Shown here one piece after another: positions 5,717 to 13,785 of a stretch of 24,202 bases of DNA. The stretch is from a virus. Under the pieces are notes generated by a model. That model worked only from the letters and a program-made list of their open reading frames with translations, was not told the DNA's origin and searched no databases. The position numbers and the translations under genes were made by a program. The stretch covers positions 1-24,202 of the IMG/VR virus record IMGVR_UViG_3300036944_001491; one strand, written 5' to 3'. Positions within the stretch are counted from its first letter, which is position 1. Every line of letters starts with the position of its first letter.

Positions 5717-6304
5717 TCATTCAGAATCGTAATTCAACTTTACTCTATACGCAGCAAGTTCTGCCACAATGAGGTTTGGTGGTTTATTATCGATAGGATT
5801 ATCTTTATCGATATGTTCAATCACGGATTGACCTATTGTTTGGATGGTACCCAACTGAGGTTGGAGTAAGGACATAAACGAAGTGGTTACTTTAAAATGA
5901 TCTTTATCTATCATAGTTGTCAGCTTAGAAGGGCCACCGTCCCATTGAAGTGTGTGTTTGAAAATAAGGAAACTGAAAGTATTCCCCATTCCCTGCATTT
6001 TAAGATGACCACTACTTTCAACTGGCATAAATGTACTAGATGCGGTATCACCTAATCCGCATTTAAAATACTCTGTGATAAACTTGTCTTCGCAGAAGAA
6101 CGTAACTCCAACAACTACCTTATCAATGTAGCCATGGTCGCCCACTAGATCAGTACGATCGATGTGAGAGTATGACAGATTAGTAGCAAACCTACCTAGA
6201 TCCAACATCGATGCTATAACATTGGTTTTGATAAGATCCTCTGAGTCTCCAAACAAAACTTTATTGAAATCATTTTGTTTGTTTATAACGATTGGTTGTG
6301 TCAT
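5717..6304 (-). CDS. Mini-paralogue of the major capsid protein (195 aa)
   Basis: Residues 11-80 align with residues 247-315 of the 736-aa capsid candidate encoded at 7087-9297. The shared line is L-D-L-x-R-x-x-T-N-x-x-Y-x-HIDRTDLV-x-D-x(4)-D-x-VVV, followed by F-x-T-E-Y-F-K against N-T-E-H-F-K. Residues 147-154 (LQPQLGTI) match the capsid C-terminal tail (LQAQLGTI, 712-719). The stretch between, several hundred residues of the capsid protein, is absent. DNA identity also survives: 18 identical bases at 6150-6167 and 8432-8449. The gene has AGGA seven bases before its ATG, its own promoter-leader and its own terminator. It may be a minor capsid, vertex, decoration or assembly-control protein; function is inferred, the relationship is visible. 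Confidence 0.8.
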   Translation of the reverse strand: MTQPIVINKQNDFNKVLFGDSEDLIKTNVIASMLDLGRFATNLSYSHIDRTDLVGDHGYIDKVVVGVTFFCEDKFITEYFKCGLGDTASSTFMPVESSGHLKMQGMGNTFSFLIFKHTLQWDGGPSKLTTMIDKDHFKVTTSFMSLLQPQLGTIQTIGQSVIEHIDKDNPIDNKPPNLIVAELAAYRVKLNYDSE

Positions 6305-6309
6305 AATTC

Positions 6310-6393
6310 ATCCTTTTATAGTTCAAAATATCGGCTTCAATTTCGACTTTTTTATTTCTATATCGAAGTGTATATTTTGAACTATATAAGGAT
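6310..6393. promoter_or_regulatory. Divergent leader with a 22-bp inverted repeat
   Basis: 6310-6331 and 6372-6393 are inverted copies of one 22-base sequence with a single mismatch: ATATTTTGAACTATA, then A or T, then AAGGAT. Each copy ends in the ribosome-binding site of the gene it faces (195-aa gene to the left, 205-aa gene to the right). The two genes therefore have near-identical leaders and probably matching promoters. A shared regulator or early-phase expression of both is a reasonable inference. Confidence 0.7.
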
Positions 6394-6401
6394 ATCTAAA
6401 T

Positions 6402-7019
6402 ATGATCATTCTAGATCCAGGACATATATACAAACTAGACGATGGACAGACATTGAAGTTTGTAAAGCGTGGTGGTGGGGCTATTCAATATCCAGAAGAA
6501 TGGCCTGGTATCCAGACTCAGGCTGTTATGCGGTCTGTAATAGATCACTTATGGTTACTCGAAGGAGACATTGATTTCCCTATTGATTATGATTTATGGC
6601 AACTCGGTACGGATGAGACCGCTGGGTTAACATTGACAGATCGCGCGCAAATTTGCGACGTAATAAAAGTGTTATCTAATCGTAGTAATTATCTCAACGC
6701 TATTCTAGAATGTGCAGAAACTAAAGATTCTATCTGCTTTTTGAATGCGGCTCACTTCGAAGTATCACATTACATAGAGTTTGGTCAGTATACAATTGAA
6801 GGTTGTCCTATCGACCATATGCGCATGGCGTTATGGAATTACGAAGCCAGAGCATATCGGCGCAAGCAAGAGAAGGTTAATAGAGAAGCACCAACACATG
6901 ACGACTCACAGCGTCTTAAAGCCTGGAGATATCACCCTGCGGCCGATGTACCTTTTGGTCCTCACGAAATAGAAAGAAGACCCATAGGACTAGACGGACA
7001 TATTGTTTTAGAAACATAA
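6402..7019 (+). CDS. Unknown protein with possible small-domain N-terminus (205 aa)
   Basis: I do not recognise a family. Residues 3-53 (LDPGHIYKLDDGQTLKFV ... DHLWLLE) have the same outline as the small repeated domain of the accessory operon (G-x-x-Y-x-x-x-x-G, closing near an acidic D-x-L-x-x-E), which is a weak match. The rest is soluble, with Cys residues spread through it, an Arg/Lys-rich stretch near 150-165 (ARAYRRKQEK) and a C-terminal segment with PFGPHEIERRPIGLDGH. AAGGAT lies eight bases before the ATG. It is a single-gene transcription unit ending in the hairpin at 7027-7054. Confidence 0.7.
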   Translation: MIILDPGHIYKLDDGQTLKFVKRGGGAIQYPEEWPGIQTQAVMRSVIDHLWLLEGDIDFPIDYDLWQLGTDETAGLTLTDRAQICDVIKVLSNRSNYLNAILECAETKDSICFLNAAHFEVSHYIEFGQYTIEGCPIDHMRMALWNYEARAYRRKQEKVNREAPTHDDSQRLKAWRYHPAADVPFGPHEIERRPIGLDGHIVLET

Positions 7020-7024
7020 AGAAT

Positions 7025-7056
7025 GGGAGAGGCGGGCCTTGCGGCCCGCCTCTCTC
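7025..7056. terminator. Bidirectional GC-rich hairpin between convergent genes
   Basis: GAGAGGCGGGCC (7027-7038) pairs fully with GGCCCGCCTCTC (7043-7054) around TTGC, with further G:C pairing outside. It separates the 205-aa gene (plus) from the capsid gene (minus) and would serve both. Confidence 0.85.
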
Positions 7057-7086
7057 CACTTGGGACCCTCTTTCGAGAACTGATGA

Positions 7087-9297
7087 TTAGATAGCCAGCT
7101 CAGCGCTGTAGTTAGGGCTGAGTTCAACTGGCGTATGACCAATGGTGCCCAACTGAGCCTGCAGACCCTTGACTTCCATACAGATACCGACCTTGTTCGA
7201 CATCATCACGATTTCACGGGTCGTGGTCGCAAAGCGACGCATCGAAGCACCGTTGATGGTGGGGATGTAGTTGGTCGAAACCATACCGCAATCACGGATC
7301 TGTGCGGCCGAGAGAATGCTCGCCATATCAGACTCGATCACAGGTACGATGTACAGACGCTGGATCATGCAGTCGAAGTTGGTTTTGATCACATCGAGAC
7401 GATAACCGTTAGGCAACAGCATCGAATAGTCAGCACCGGTAGCCGTAGCAGCCTTGTCGGTGAGTTCTGGATAGTAATCGGTGATACCGATAACCAGGTC
7501 AGCAATGGTCGAGTGAGCCCAGCACTTAAGAACCGGACGTTCGCCAGCCTTATACTGGTTGAGCATCAGCGACTGTGCGAACAACGACGTTGCCAGCGAC
7601 AGCAGACGAGCACGGAAACGACCATGAATTTCGACCAGGCGGGTCGATTCGTTCATGACGTTCAGCTCTTCGTCTTCGAAGTTCAGAACCGAGGTAACAA
7701 CGGTAGGCTTGACGAGCGAAGCTGCAAAGCTCTGTTCGCCAATGGTATTGTACGAAGCGATCTCTGGATTGGTCATCGCCCACTGCTGACCTTCAGCGAT
7801 TTCGTTGAGCGCGCTCACAATGGTGTCAAGACCACGGCGACCGTTACCCAGCGCCATCACCGTCGAGGTGGTAGCAATGTTGTTCTCATCGACTTCCTGG
7901 CTCAGCGAGTAGTCTGCGAAATAGACGCGGCCACGTGGAACAGCAAACTGCTGTTCGTAGTAGTTAGTCTGGATCGACAGGTTCGCCTTACGCATATTTT
8001 CTTCATCGAAATATGCTTCAACGCTGAAAGCAGACAGCGAGGCTGTCATAGCGTTAAACAAAGTGGTGGTACCACCCGAGATGGCGACGCCGCTGGCCAG
8101 AGGAACCAGAACGAGTTCAGCGTTACCCGAACCTTCAAGCAGACCCGTCTTGATGTTGAGGGTCGCTGTCAGACGCAGATTGATCTGAACCTTAGCATCC
8201 GTTAGAGCAGCAGCAATAGCCGAGGCACTGCCGTCGAACTCAGTCGAGGTGGAGCTGATCGAGAAGGTAGCATCCAAGATAACCTGACGCTGACCCGAAT
8301 CCTTGGTCGAACCCGAGATGGAGAACTGAGCCTGCTCAAACACCTTGGTGCTCAGCTTGAAATGCTCTGTATTCGCGCCCGAGACAATGGTGACAACAAC
8401 CGCGTCAACCACAGCGCCGTCCGAAACCAGGTCAGTACGATCGATGTGATCGTAGGTGAAGTTGGTACCGGTGCGCGACAGATCCAGGATCGGCGCTTTC
8501 TTGCCGGTCTTGAAATATTCGGTGGTACCATTCCACAGAACATCACCCGAGTCGTTGGCATCAAGAGCAAGAATGCGCTTGGGTGCCGAGTTAACAGGCT
8601 GAGGGTTACGGAACAGATCGCGCAGGCGATTGGAGTTGGCAGGACCATGACGCGACGCGATTGTCGAGTTGGCTTCCTGGGTCTTGGCCCAATCGAACAC
8701 TTCAGGAGCAGGGACCTTGATAGTCACGATCGGCGAAGAATCGCTGACGCGAGCCAGGGCCTTGTCCATGATGTTTTCGCTAGGACGCATGATCGTCAGA
8801 GTCATGGTAACGCGATCATCCGACGACAGACGATTGACATCGTCACCGAAAGCTTCCATACCCACGCCGTCTTCGCCCATCAGCTGAGCAGCCATCGAGC
8901 GACCAACAACAGTGCTCATGGACACCTGATTGGCGCTAGGAGTAGCGGCATTCAAGATGGTCATAGGCTTACGATTGCCGTCGAACAATTCCAAGCACTG
9001 CTCGGTAACCTGTTCGATGTGGCGCGGCGGCATATCCATCTTCTGCAGACCCTGCATCAGACGCTCAGGGGTAGCATCCGAGAGGGCGTCGAAATTAGCA
9101 ACGCGCGTGACAGTGGAACCGAGATCTTCAAGACCAAGCTGGCCATGACCACCGGCAGGCGTAGCAGCACCCCAATCCTTGAGTGTGTCGCAGGTAAGCG
9201 CAAAAGCCCGATGCGCAAGGCTCTTGCTGTTCTGGTTAATCTGCAAATCAGCCGCCGCTTTGCGGACGCGGCGACGCAGTTCCTGATTGAAACTCAT
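7087..9297 (-). CDS. Probable major capsid protein (736 aa)
   Basis: A long, soluble, Ala/Ser/Thr-rich protein without membrane segments or enzyme motifs. Its size is close to the about 750-residue capsid proteins of phiKZ-like jumbo phages. It has a charged helical N-terminus (MSFNQELRRRVRKAAADLQI), as seen in delta-domain or scaffold-like regions, then mixed beta-rich sequence. The gene is visibly more GC-rich and codon-restricted than its neighbours (a sampled 60-base stretch is 57% GC against 45% in the next gene), which is typical of the most abundant virion protein. Residues 247-360 and 708-722 are partly duplicated in the 195-aa gene. AAGGAT precedes the ATG by about eight bases. Capsid identity is inferred from size, composition and context and not from a recognised motif; another abundant virion protein such as the tail sheath is the main alternative. 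Confidence 0.7.
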   Translation of the reverse strand: MSFNQELRRRVRKAAADLQINQNSKSLAHRAFALTCDTLKDWGAATPAGGHGQLGLEDLGSTVTRVANFDALSDATPERLMQGLQKMDMPPRHIEQVTEQCLELFDGNRKPMTILNAATPSANQVSMSTVVGRSMAAQLMGEDGVGMEAFGDDVNRLSSDDRVTMTLTIMRPSENIMDKALARVSDSSPIVTIKVPAPEVFDWAKTQEANSTIASRHGPANSNRLRDLFRNPQPVNSAPKRILALDANDSGDVLWNGTTEYFKTGKKAPILDLSRTGTNFTYDHIDRTDLVSDGAVVDAVVVTIVSGANTEHFKLSTKVFEQAQFSISGSTKDSGQRQVILDATFSISSTSTEFDGSASAIAAALTDAKVQINLRLTATLNIKTGLLEGSGNAELVLVPLASGVAISGGTTTLFNAMTASLSAFSVEAYFDEENMRKANLSIQTNYYEQQFAVPRGRVYFADYSLSQEVDENNIATTSTVMALGNGRRGLDTIVSALNEIAEGQQWAMTNPEIASYNTIGEQSFAASLVKPTVVTSVLNFEDEELNVMNESTRLVEIHGRFRARLLSLATSLFAQSLMLNQYKAGERPVLKCWAHSTIADLVIGITDYYPELTDKAATATGADYSMLLPNGYRLDVIKTNFDCMIQRLYIVPVIESDMASILSAAQIRDCGMVSTNYIPTINGASMRRFATTTREIVMMSNKVGICMEVKGLQAQLGTIGHTPVELSPNYSAELAI

Positions 9298-9313
9298 TGG
9301 TAACTATCCTTCT

Positions 9314-10783
9314 TTAAATTGAAATATTCTTCAGAAAAACCTGAAGTTTTAAAGACACAATTCGTTCTTTGGTGGCTGAAATAGCCGTCCGATAAAGATA
9401 CCCATTTACCCAGAAATTCAAAGCATCCTTTACATCCGCCGCTACACTGATACTGTCGTCACTTTTAAACCGATCATTTAGCGCAACAACAGCCATGCGA
9501 TAAAGATCTTCGTTAACACCCTCACCCGTTTTATCAAACGAGATCAGACCTATAGTATCCTCGTCGTCCATTACCTCCAGGGGGCTAGAGGGATGGGAGA
9601 CTGAAGGGTCAAATCCACCAGATTTCGTTGAGGGTAACCGCTTAGTATCCTCATCTTTATCAAGTGGCGTTGGTGTGGACGGATTGTCTTCCTCTTCAAC
9701 AGGTTCAGCTGAATCAGCCGGATCCTCTTTTAAAGATGGAATTTCATCAAGCGCTTCTAGTGCATAATCGAGAATATAAGACCGCCTAGGTTCTCGGCCG
9801 TACACCCTCTGCATTTCACCAAGCTTACGATAAATTGATCCAGATGGAAACATGTGACTACGACGGGTATCACCCATCTTTTTCACCATAACATCTAGTA
9901 AGACATTTAAAAGCGCTTTGCGACTGATATCTATATTACCTTGATGTCCATATAAGAACACCTGATAAAATCTCGCTGGTAGAGCGTTTCGACTAACTAC
10001 AGAGACGCCAGTTAGAGATTCCATATACAGTGATGCTGCTACCTTAGGTACAGTCAAGTTCTTTTGAGCGTCGCTGTTATTCGAAACAAACAGGAAGGAG
10101 CTCAACATATCGCACATTACATTGGCGGGATAGTCGAATTCTGATAACCCTTCTGTCAGTGTCGAAAAGAACGACCACAACGCTGTAACATGAATTCTAT
10201 CTTCGCCAAGACTATTATAAATCAAAGACGGTTTTGTGACTAGAATTTTGTCATCGTTGGAAAGATGGATATTTCCAAACAAGGAAATGTATAATCGAGG
10301 AAGCGTAGCGTCGTTTAGAAAATCGACCTGTCCGTATGTTTGTGCAACATAGTGGGCGATTGCCAAATCGTCATTTACAAAATTACGAGCTATGGCCACC
10401 GCGTGGATCTGTTCAGCTGAAAGTCTGTAATATGTCTTTGTTTCTGGAGAGAACAAACCGTTAAGATCCCCCAGTAGATTTCGTTCACTATCGGTTACAT
10501 CTCGATGATTGACCAACGCATTGAATCTACTCGTCAATCCTACCGCGATCATCTTACCAATTTTTGGATCATATGCAGCATCAGTAAACTGGAACTGCGG
10601 ATCAGAGATAAGTGTTGTACGGATACGGAAGCTATCTTCGCCGCAGGGTTCACCTTCTTGGTAAAATCCAGCGATAAGTAGATATGAATAAAATTCACTC
10701 CACAGGCGAGAAATATCATGCGTGAGCACGATCGAGGAGGTGCCCGAAAGGGAAAAAACCTTCTCGTCCTTTCTAAAAAACAT
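9314..10783 (-). CDS. Unknown protein co-transcribed with the capsid gene (489 aa)
   Basis: I do not recognise this protein. It has a mostly helical-looking N-terminal part of about 345 residues, then an acidic, Pro/Ser/Thr-rich disordered linker (about 346-410, with PVEEEDNPSTPTPLDKDEDT), then a C-terminal domain of about 75 residues ending in KLQVFLKNISI. The frame extends five codons further to a GTG at 10798, but that start has no ribosome-binding site; the ATG at 10781-10783 has GGAG nine bases upstream. Only 16 bases separate it from the capsid gene downstream, so the two share a message. A head-assembly, portal-vertex or inner-body role is possible from context only. Confidence 0.65.
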   Translation of the reverse strand: MFFRKDEKVFSLSGTSSIVLTHDISRLWSEFYSYLLIAGFYQEGEPCGEDSFRIRTTLISDPQFQFTDAAYDPKIGKMIAVGLTSRFNALVNHRDVTDSERNLLGDLNGLFSPETKTYYRLSAEQIHAVAIARNFVNDDLAIAHYVAQTYGQVDFLNDATLPRLYISLFGNIHLSNDDKILVTKPSLIYNSLGEDRIHVTALWSFFSTLTEGLSEFDYPANVMCDMLSSFLFVSNNSDAQKNLTVPKVAASLYMESLTGVSVVSRNALPARFYQVFLYGHQGNIDISRKALLNVLLDVMVKKMGDTRRSHMFPSGSIYRKLGEMQRVYGREPRRSYILDYALEALDEIPSLKEDPADSAEPVEEEDNPSTPTPLDKDEDTKRLPSTKSGGFDPSVSHPSSPLEVMDDEDTIGLISFDKTGEGVNEDLYRMAVVALNDRFKSDDSISVAADVKDALNFWVNGYLYRTAISATKERIVSLKLQVFLKNISI

Positions 10784-10798
10784 GTCGTTGTGCTCCAC

Positions 10799-10957
10799 AT
10801 ACGCAGAAATACGTTATCATAAGATTTATTAATATAATTCTACAGGGTGTTTTTGAGGAAAGGAATTAAACTAGACTTTGTCCAACTCTATTGTGTGCTC
10901 ATCAAATCGATGTCTTTTTAAGGGAGACATCTTTGCCTCTTCACAAGGTGAAACATA
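10799..10957. promoter_or_regulatory. Divergent promoter region with a leader hairpin
   Basis: This lies between the capsid operon (minus) and the helicase operon (plus) and is AT-rich (TATTAATATAATTCT near 10828). A seven-base inverted repeat, GATGTCT (10909-10915) and AGACATC (10925-10931), could form a small hairpin in the helicase mRNA leader, about 27 bases before its ATG. The helicase ribosome-binding site is AAGGTG. Confidence 0.4.
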
Positions 10958-12517
10958 ATGTACGTTTCGGCCTCGACCTACATCGATGCGCTAGTTCTTC
11001 TCTTGGGTGATAATTCAGAACGCACGCGCCGACTGGTGGGCGAGTTTATGAATGCCGCCGATAAAGATGACAAGCGTAAATCCATCATCACAAGTGATGA
11101 CGATCTCATCGATGTTTACAAAGGATTGATAAAGTCTGTACTGTCGGACAATGTCTCTCAAGAAAACACAACGGCCTGTAAGATTCTCTTGATCAAGGTC
11201 AAGAGTAATGAGGTTCTCAAATCCCATCCGATGGTAAGAGATCTTCTAACTGATATTCTTACAAACGTAGAACCTATTAGCGCTTCGCAAATAGATAAAT
11301 GTTTAAAAGCATTGCGCAACGCATTGGTTCTAGCCGAGATGGAAGACCATAATCGGAAGGTCTTTGCTAGAACGCAAAAAGCAAGTCTCATCACGGATCC
11401 TACAGAACAGGAAGAAGAGTTAACACGTATTCGCACCATGATCGATGATGGTGTTAAACTCGTCGACATGCGTCAGCGTGATACTGGGAACAAAGCGTCT
11501 GAGACGTATGTTAGTCTATCTGAACCTGATTCAATTAAACGCGCTCTTGAAACCTACATGGACAGAAATGTTCGCGGTATCATTCGAACAGGGCTCCAGG
11601 GTTTAAATCGCGCACTAGGTGATCGTGGTGGTTTTGGGTTAGGGGAGATGGTGGTTTTTGCCGCGCGATCCCATAACTACAAATCCGGTATCTTGATGGA
11701 TATTCTGCGATGGGCTGCCGTTCACAACAAATATGTGGTTGAGCCTGGTAAGAAAGCGCTTATCTACTTTGTATCGTTGGAGAATGAGGTCAGTCAAAAC
11801 CTCATGAATATCTTTAAGGCTGTCTATTCTCAATCCGAGAAGAAGAAAGTCAATGTTAAAGAATTCTCAATCGAATATATCACCACATGGCTTCGGGAAT
11901 ATTTCGCGCAATTCGATCTTGAGATTTTCATCGATCGGTATTCGCCCCATGAGTTTACCTATGGTAAATATGTTCAGCGGTACAATAGTTTTATCGAACA
12001 GAATTACCAGATGGTCCTGTTCGATCTTGATTACATGTCGGAAGCACGTGGTATAGATGCCCATGATACGATCTCATCTCAGGGTCGTATCCAGATGATT
12101 GCTGAAAATTATCTTAAGTTTCGTAGTCACGCTAACTCGCAAGGCTATCTCCTTACCACCGGCCATCAGCTCACGAAGAAAGCCGATGAGATAGCGGCCA
12201 ATGATCGCTATGCCGTTAAGAAATTTAACGCATCGATGATGGCTGACAGTTCTGATGTTTTTCGTATCATCGATATCTTATTTTTCCTAAACATCGCAGT
12301 TAATGTGGACGGCTTACCGTTTCTAATGTTCCAACTCCGTAAAAATCGATTGAGTATGGACACATTGGAAAAAGATAAGTTTTTTGCCTATATGTTTACA
12401 GAAGTAGGTATCGAAGACGATATTGGTGGGACACCTAAATTTGTCACCGATATCGATGCCTGGAGTAGCGACAGCACTAATGGTGATGCGTCTATTTCAG
12501 AATCCGCAATGTTCTAA
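10958..12517 (+). CDS. DnaB-like replicative helicase (SF4, RecA fold)
   Basis: The C-terminal half of this 519-aa protein follows the DnaB motif order. A GLNRALGDRGGFGLGEMVVF lead (213-234) precedes a P-loop ARSHNYKS (236-243, K242), then YFVSLENEV with the catalytic-type Glu E275, a Walker B-like LFDLDYM (354-360, D356/D358), TTGHQLTKK (400-408) and LMFQLRKNR (456-464), the equivalent of the A-K-x-R-N-G motif. The P-loop lacks both glycines of G-x4-G-K-[ST]. The N-terminal 200 residues are helical and could be the hexamer collar. It would unwind DNA at the phage fork, probably with the family B polymerase. It is followed by the 396-aa gene after 33 bases. Confidence 0.85.
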   Translation: MYVSASTYIDALVLLLGDNSERTRRLVGEFMNAADKDDKRKSIITSDDDLIDVYKGLIKSVLSDNVSQENTTACKILLIKVKSNEVLKSHPMVRDLLTDILTNVEPISASQIDKCLKALRNALVLAEMEDHNRKVFARTQKASLITDPTEQEEELTRIRTMIDDGVKLVDMRQRDTGNKASETYVSLSEPDSIKRALETYMDRNVRGIIRTGLQGLNRALGDRGGFGLGEMVVFAARSHNYKSGILMDILRWAAVHNKYVVEPGKKALIYFVSLENEVSQNLMNIFKAVYSQSEKKKVNVKEFSIEYITTWLREYFAQFDLEIFIDRYSPHEFTYGKYVQRYNSFIEQNYQMVLFDLDYMSEARGIDAHDTISSQGRIQMIAENYLKFRSHANSQGYLLTTGHQLTKKADEIAANDRYAVKKFNASMMADSSDVFRIIDILFFLNIAVNVDGLPFLMFQLRKNRLSMDTLEKDKFFAYMFTEVGIEDDIGGTPKFVTDIDAWSSDSTNGDASISESAMF

Positions 12518-12550
12518 ACCTAACCCAAAACCAAACAGGAGTATTCTCCC

Positions 12551-13741
12551 ATGTCTAGTCTTTCTTTTACTAAAGCTCGTCCTGTAAATGTCGGCTTCAC
12601 ATCGACGCGTAAATATGATCTTCCTTTTGACATGGAGTTAGGCTTCAACGCCATCGTCGGTTCTTGGGATAAGAATCTTGAGACTAATCTTTACTCAATC
12701 AATCCCGTGGCCGTGTTGGACAAACTGGAGAAAGATGAGCTTGTAGATTTGGCATCGCTTACTCTTGGATGTCAGATTCGAAAGGATACAGCTTGTGTTT
12801 GGGATGTGGTGTTCAATGCGCTGCGGCGGGATCATCTTGTAAGTTGCGTGTTTGTTGCGGACGAAAATTACGAGCCTTTAAAGGGAAATAGGGTTCTCAC
12901 CCATTCTCAGTTTCTCGATCAGGAACGACATATTTCTAGACTTCAAGAAAATATGGTGGATAAAGGTAGTCGAATTGGTGTTTCGATTTACAATGAAAAC
13001 AATCAGAAAACATTCGTTCTTCTATACACGGTCGTTGGTCACTGTCTGGCATATCACATTCAACTCAAGCCAGATGATCGTAAGGTTAAGACCAGTGCCC
13101 TCAACTGTACTCTTGATCACGTGTATGTCATCGAGGCCGATGATTCCGCCAGTCGTCTCGACGTGGACGAAGCGATTACTCCAAACAATAACGCCCACAC
13201 CTTTGTGGAGTGGATGGTGAATTGCGTAAATGATACACGCACTGTTTTTCCATGGAAGCCACATTTCCTTCCGGCAACCCATCGGGCGTATAATTCGGAA
13301 CAGATTTTAAAGACCCGCGATGCGGCAATTGAGAATGCTGTCGAAACGACGTATGATGAATTTGAAGACATTGTTAGGATCGTCTACAACAAGATTCGCC
13401 TTAAGCGAATTGGCGCCCTTAGCCGCACGCGGTCGAACGCCAAGGACACGGCGGTGGATAACAAGACGACCAGGGTACAAAATACATTTGAGGTACCCGA
13501 AATTGAAGTGATTGATCTTGGAGATACTAATCGTCTTTATGTTAGGATAATCGATCACAATAACAATCGTGGTTATATCTTCGATAAGCCGACAGATAAG
13601 AAAACAACGCTTGTCGAAAGATTCTTGTTGAATAAGGATCTTGAAAATAAGATCCTAACCGAAGTGACGGGTATCTTTGTCATGTCGGATGTAAGCGGAG
13701 AAAAGCCTTATATTCTACGTACACTCACTGCCAATTTTTAA
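12551..13741 (+). CDS. Unknown protein in the helicase operon (396 aa)
   Basis: No family recognised. Soluble, mixed alpha/beta, with a basic segment at about 279-295 (KIRLKRIGALSRTRSNAK) that could bind nucleic acid, and a C-terminal beta-rich part (EVIDLGDTNRLYVRIIDHNNNRGYIF). CAGGAGT lies about nine bases before the ATG; the leader also forms a short hairpin (GGAGTATTCTCC) that would include the ribosome-binding site. Position after the DnaB-like helicase suggests a replication partner such as a loader or accessory factor, but nothing in the sequence proves it. Confidence 0.65.
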   Translation: MSSLSFTKARPVNVGFTSTRKYDLPFDMELGFNAIVGSWDKNLETNLYSINPVAVLDKLEKDELVDLASLTLGCQIRKDTACVWDVVFNALRRDHLVSCVFVADENYEPLKGNRVLTHSQFLDQERHISRLQENMVDKGSRIGVSIYNENNQKTFVLLYTVVGHCLAYHIQLKPDDRKVKTSALNCTLDHVYVIEADDSASRLDVDEAITPNNNAHTFVEWMVNCVNDTRTVFPWKPHFLPATHRAYNSEQILKTRDAAIENAVETTYDEFEDIVRIVYNKIRLKRIGALSRTRSNAKDTAVDNKTTRVQNTFEVPEIEVIDLGDTNRLYVRIIDHNNNRGYIFDKPTDKKTTLVERFLLNKDLENKILTEVTGIFVMSDVSGEKPYILRTLTANF

Positions 13742-13753
13742 ATAGTTGTAGTG

Positions 13754-13785
13754 TAGGGAGAGGTGGCGTAAGCCACCTCTCCCTA
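13754..13785. terminator. Bidirectional hairpin that overlaps the stop codon of the minus-strand gene
   Basis: TAGGGAGAGGTGGC (13754-13767) pairs fully with GCCACCTCTCCCTA (13772-13785) around GTAA. Its right arm contains the TAG stop (13783-13785, minus strand) of the 274-aa frame. It lies between convergent operons and would end both. Confidence 0.85.

Noticed and set aside
7135-8205. 356-codon open frame on the plus strand, opposite the capsid gene
   Set aside because: It is antisense to the capsid gene and its translation is rich in Arg, His and Gln with no domain sense. The biased, GC-rich codon use of the capsid gene suppresses stops on the opposite strand.
8362-9303. 313-codon open frame on the plus strand, opposite the capsid gene
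   Set aside because: Same explanation: a shadow frame produced by capsid codon bias, with a low-complexity Arg/His composition and no ribosome-binding site.
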